DNA of 6,475 bases. Origin: Actinomycetota bacterium. Lineage in GTDB: Bacteria > Actinomycetota > Thermoleophilia > Solirubrobacterales > Thermoleophilaceae. Of the stretch, positions 5,517-6,475 are shown piece by piece. Numbering within the stretch: position 1 is the first letter of the stretch; each line of letters opens with the position of its first letter. A program made the position numbers and the translations under genes. The notes under the pieces were generated by a model. It saw only the letters and a list, made by a program, of their open reading frames with translations, was not told where the DNA came from and did not search any database. The DNA is taken from contig VAWV01000072.1 in NCBI GenBank assembly GCA_005883295.1, positions 1-6,475 of the forward strand, read 5' to 3'.

Positions 5517-6239
5517 GTGCTGCCCTGCTTGGAACGGCCGCGCTCGACGATCCATCTGCGCCCGTCGGCCCCGCTGGCCGAGCGCGTCCTGCTTCCCGGG
5601 GATCCGCAGCGAGCGCTCGCGATGGCGCAGGGACTGCTCGAGGCGCCCCTGATGTTCAACACGCGCCGCGGACTGTGGGGCTACACGGGGACCGCGCCGG
5701 ACGGCCGCCCGGTCACGATCCAGGCGACCGGGATGGGCGGGCCGAGCGCCGCGATCGTCGCCGAGGAGCTGATCGACCTCGGGGCCCGGGTGCTGCTGCG
5801 AACCGGGACCTGCGGCGCCCTGCGCGACGGATACGAGCTGGGCGAGCTGGTCGCGGTCGATCGCGTGCTCGCGGGGGACGGCGCGAGCCGCGCGCTCGGC
5901 GCCGGCGACCTGCTGCGTCCCGATTCGGATCTCACCGCGGCGCTCCAGGACGCCGGCGCAGCACGGACTGTCACGGCGATCTCGGTCGACCTCTTCTACG
6001 ACCCACGCCCGGACGCCGGCGAGCGGCTGCGTGCCGCGGGTGCCGACGTGGTGGAGATGGAGGCGGCCGCCGTGCTGGCCACCGCAGAGCGGCGACGTGC
6101 ACGCGCCGGCTGCCTGCTGCTGGTCTCCGACCTGCTGGCTGGCAGTGGGCGCGAGCGGATCGCGGAGACGGAGCTCGAGGCGGCCGAGCGCAGGCTCGCG
6201 GAGGTCGCGCTCCGGGCGCTGAGCGCGTCGGGCTACTAG
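5517..6239 (+). CDS. Nucleoside phosphorylase (PNP/uridine phosphorylase family)
   Basis: A 240-residue protein of the nucleoside phosphorylase-I family, of normal length. It catalyses phosphorolysis of nucleosides to free base and ribose-1-phosphate in the cytosol, usually as a hexamer. Motifs in order: His13 (counterpart of the His that reaches into a neighbouring active site), PGDPQRA at 27-33 (phosphate loop, Gly28 and Arg32), an Arg at 50/51 in NTRRGLWGYTG, TGMGGPS at 71-77, RTGTCG at 95-100 (phosphate ligands Arg95 and Thr98), VEMEAAA at 179-185 (ribose-binding Glu182), and VSD at 203-205. Asp205 in the position of the catalytic Asp of DeoD-type enzymes favours a purine substrate, but uridine or methylthioadenosine cannot be ruled out. 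The GTG at 5517 has AGGAG upstream and leaves the N-terminal strand complete. It stops 6 bp before a convergent gene. Its start lies 3 bp from a divergent start, so its promoter must lie inside the neighbouring gene. Confidence 0.9.
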   Translation: MLPCLERPRSTIHLRPSAPLAERVLLPGDPQRALAMAQGLLEAPLMFNTRRGLWGYTGTAPDGRPVTIQATGMGGPSAAIVAEELIDLGARVLLRTGTCGALRDGYELGELVAVDRVLAGDGASRALGAGDLLRPDSDLTAALQDAGAARTVTAISVDLFYDPRPDAGERLRAAGADVVEMEAAAVLATAERRRARAGCLLLVSDLLAGSGRERIAETELEAAERRLAEVALRALSASGY

Positions 6240-6245
6240 CAGTGG

Positions 6246-6475
6246 TCAGGAGTCGCTGACGGTGAGCCGCTCCTGCGCCCGCGGCGGAGCCTCGGCTCCG
6301 GGCGCAAGGATCTCGCGGAGCGCCGCGACGTCGCGCGCGATCTCCTCCAGGCGGGTCGCCAGCGGCTCGATGTCGGCGCCCTGCGCCGAACCGAGCATGC
6401 CCTCGAGCCGGACGTCGAGCCGGTCCACCGCGTCCTCGATGCCCTCGAGTCGCTGGGAGACCGAGCGCAGGCGCC
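6246..6475 (-). CDS. Coiled-coil protein, C-terminal fragment (start off the right edge)
   Basis: The last 75 residues of a frame that stays open to the window edge. Residues visible first (RLRSVSQRLEGIEDAVDRLD, then VRLEGML) show leucine/isoleucine heptads with a repeated RLEG pattern, followed by a second heptad stretch (LATRLEEIARDVAALREIL) and a Pro/Ala-rich tail ending TVSDS. The texture recalls the C-terminal coiled coil of the 120-residue protein at 5151-5513, but the basic tail is absent. I do not recognise the family; it may be the end of a larger phasin-like or structural protein. A start within the window (GTG at 6428) is possible, but the heptad pattern continues upstream of it, so a longer gene is favoured. 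Confidence 0.6.
   Translation of the reverse strand, partial: RLRSVSQRLEGIEDAVDRLDVRLEGMLGSAQGADIEPLATRLEEIARDVAALREILAPGAEAPPRAQERLTVSDS

Noticed and set aside
6285..6300. Hairpin CGGAGCC-TC-GGCTCCG as a terminator for the phosphorylase
   Set aside because: Perfect 7-bp arms but a 2-nt loop, no T-tract, and it lies in coding sequence of the convergent gene, where Ala/Pro codons explain it.

Overview
The window is GC-rich, densely coding DNA with gaps of a few bases, frequent GTG starts and lipid-related gene families typical of actinobacteria. My best guess is Actinomycetota, possibly Thermoleophilia/Solirubrobacterales-like. This is inferred from composition and family content, not from a marker gene.

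Layout, left to right. (1) 1-769, minus: the 5' part of a class III nucleotidyl cyclase with an N-terminal MerR-like helix-turn-helix and an Rv1264-type regulatory domain; its C-terminus lies beyond the left edge. (2) 770-837: a short divergent promoter region with a 7-bp-arm inverted repeat. (3) 838-2778, plus: a two-domain short-chain dehydrogenase/acyl-CoA-reductase-like protein (AcrA1/Rv3391 type). (4) 2789-5513, minus: a compact four-gene unit read right to left: a phasin-like coiled-coil protein, a degenerate GalE-like SDR, an MGAT-like lysophospholipid acyltransferase and an SCP2 sterol-carrier protein. (5) 5517-6239, plus: a PNP/uridine-phosphorylase-family nucleoside phosphorylase. 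(6) 6246-6475, minus: the C-terminal end of another coiled-coil protein, cut by the right edge. No tRNA, rRNA, CRISPR array or insertion sequence was seen.

The most striking feature is that about 160 bp inside the plus-strand reductase gene (about 1036-1196) is not reductase sequence. It is a copy of the neighbouring cyclase gene. Positions 1095-1196 are identical over 102 bp to positions 1-102, and the remaining bases read, on the minus strand, as the expected continuation of the cyclase past the window edge. The copy replaces the middle of the first Rossmann domain, yet keeps the reading frame open, giving a 646-residue hybrid. It may be a real templated rearrangement or an assembly chimera. 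The left edge of the window falls inside the duplicated block, so the artefact explanation must be tested first.

Functionally, the centre of the window looks like lipid metabolism: acyl-group reduction, acyl transfer to a glycerolipid or lysolipid, lipid carriage by SCP2, and a possible lipid/polyester-granule-type coiled-coil protein. The epimerase-acyltransferase pair matches the mycobacterial Rv0501-Rv0502 pair. The cyclase suggests cAMP-linked control at the left end, and the phosphorylase belongs to nucleoside salvage.
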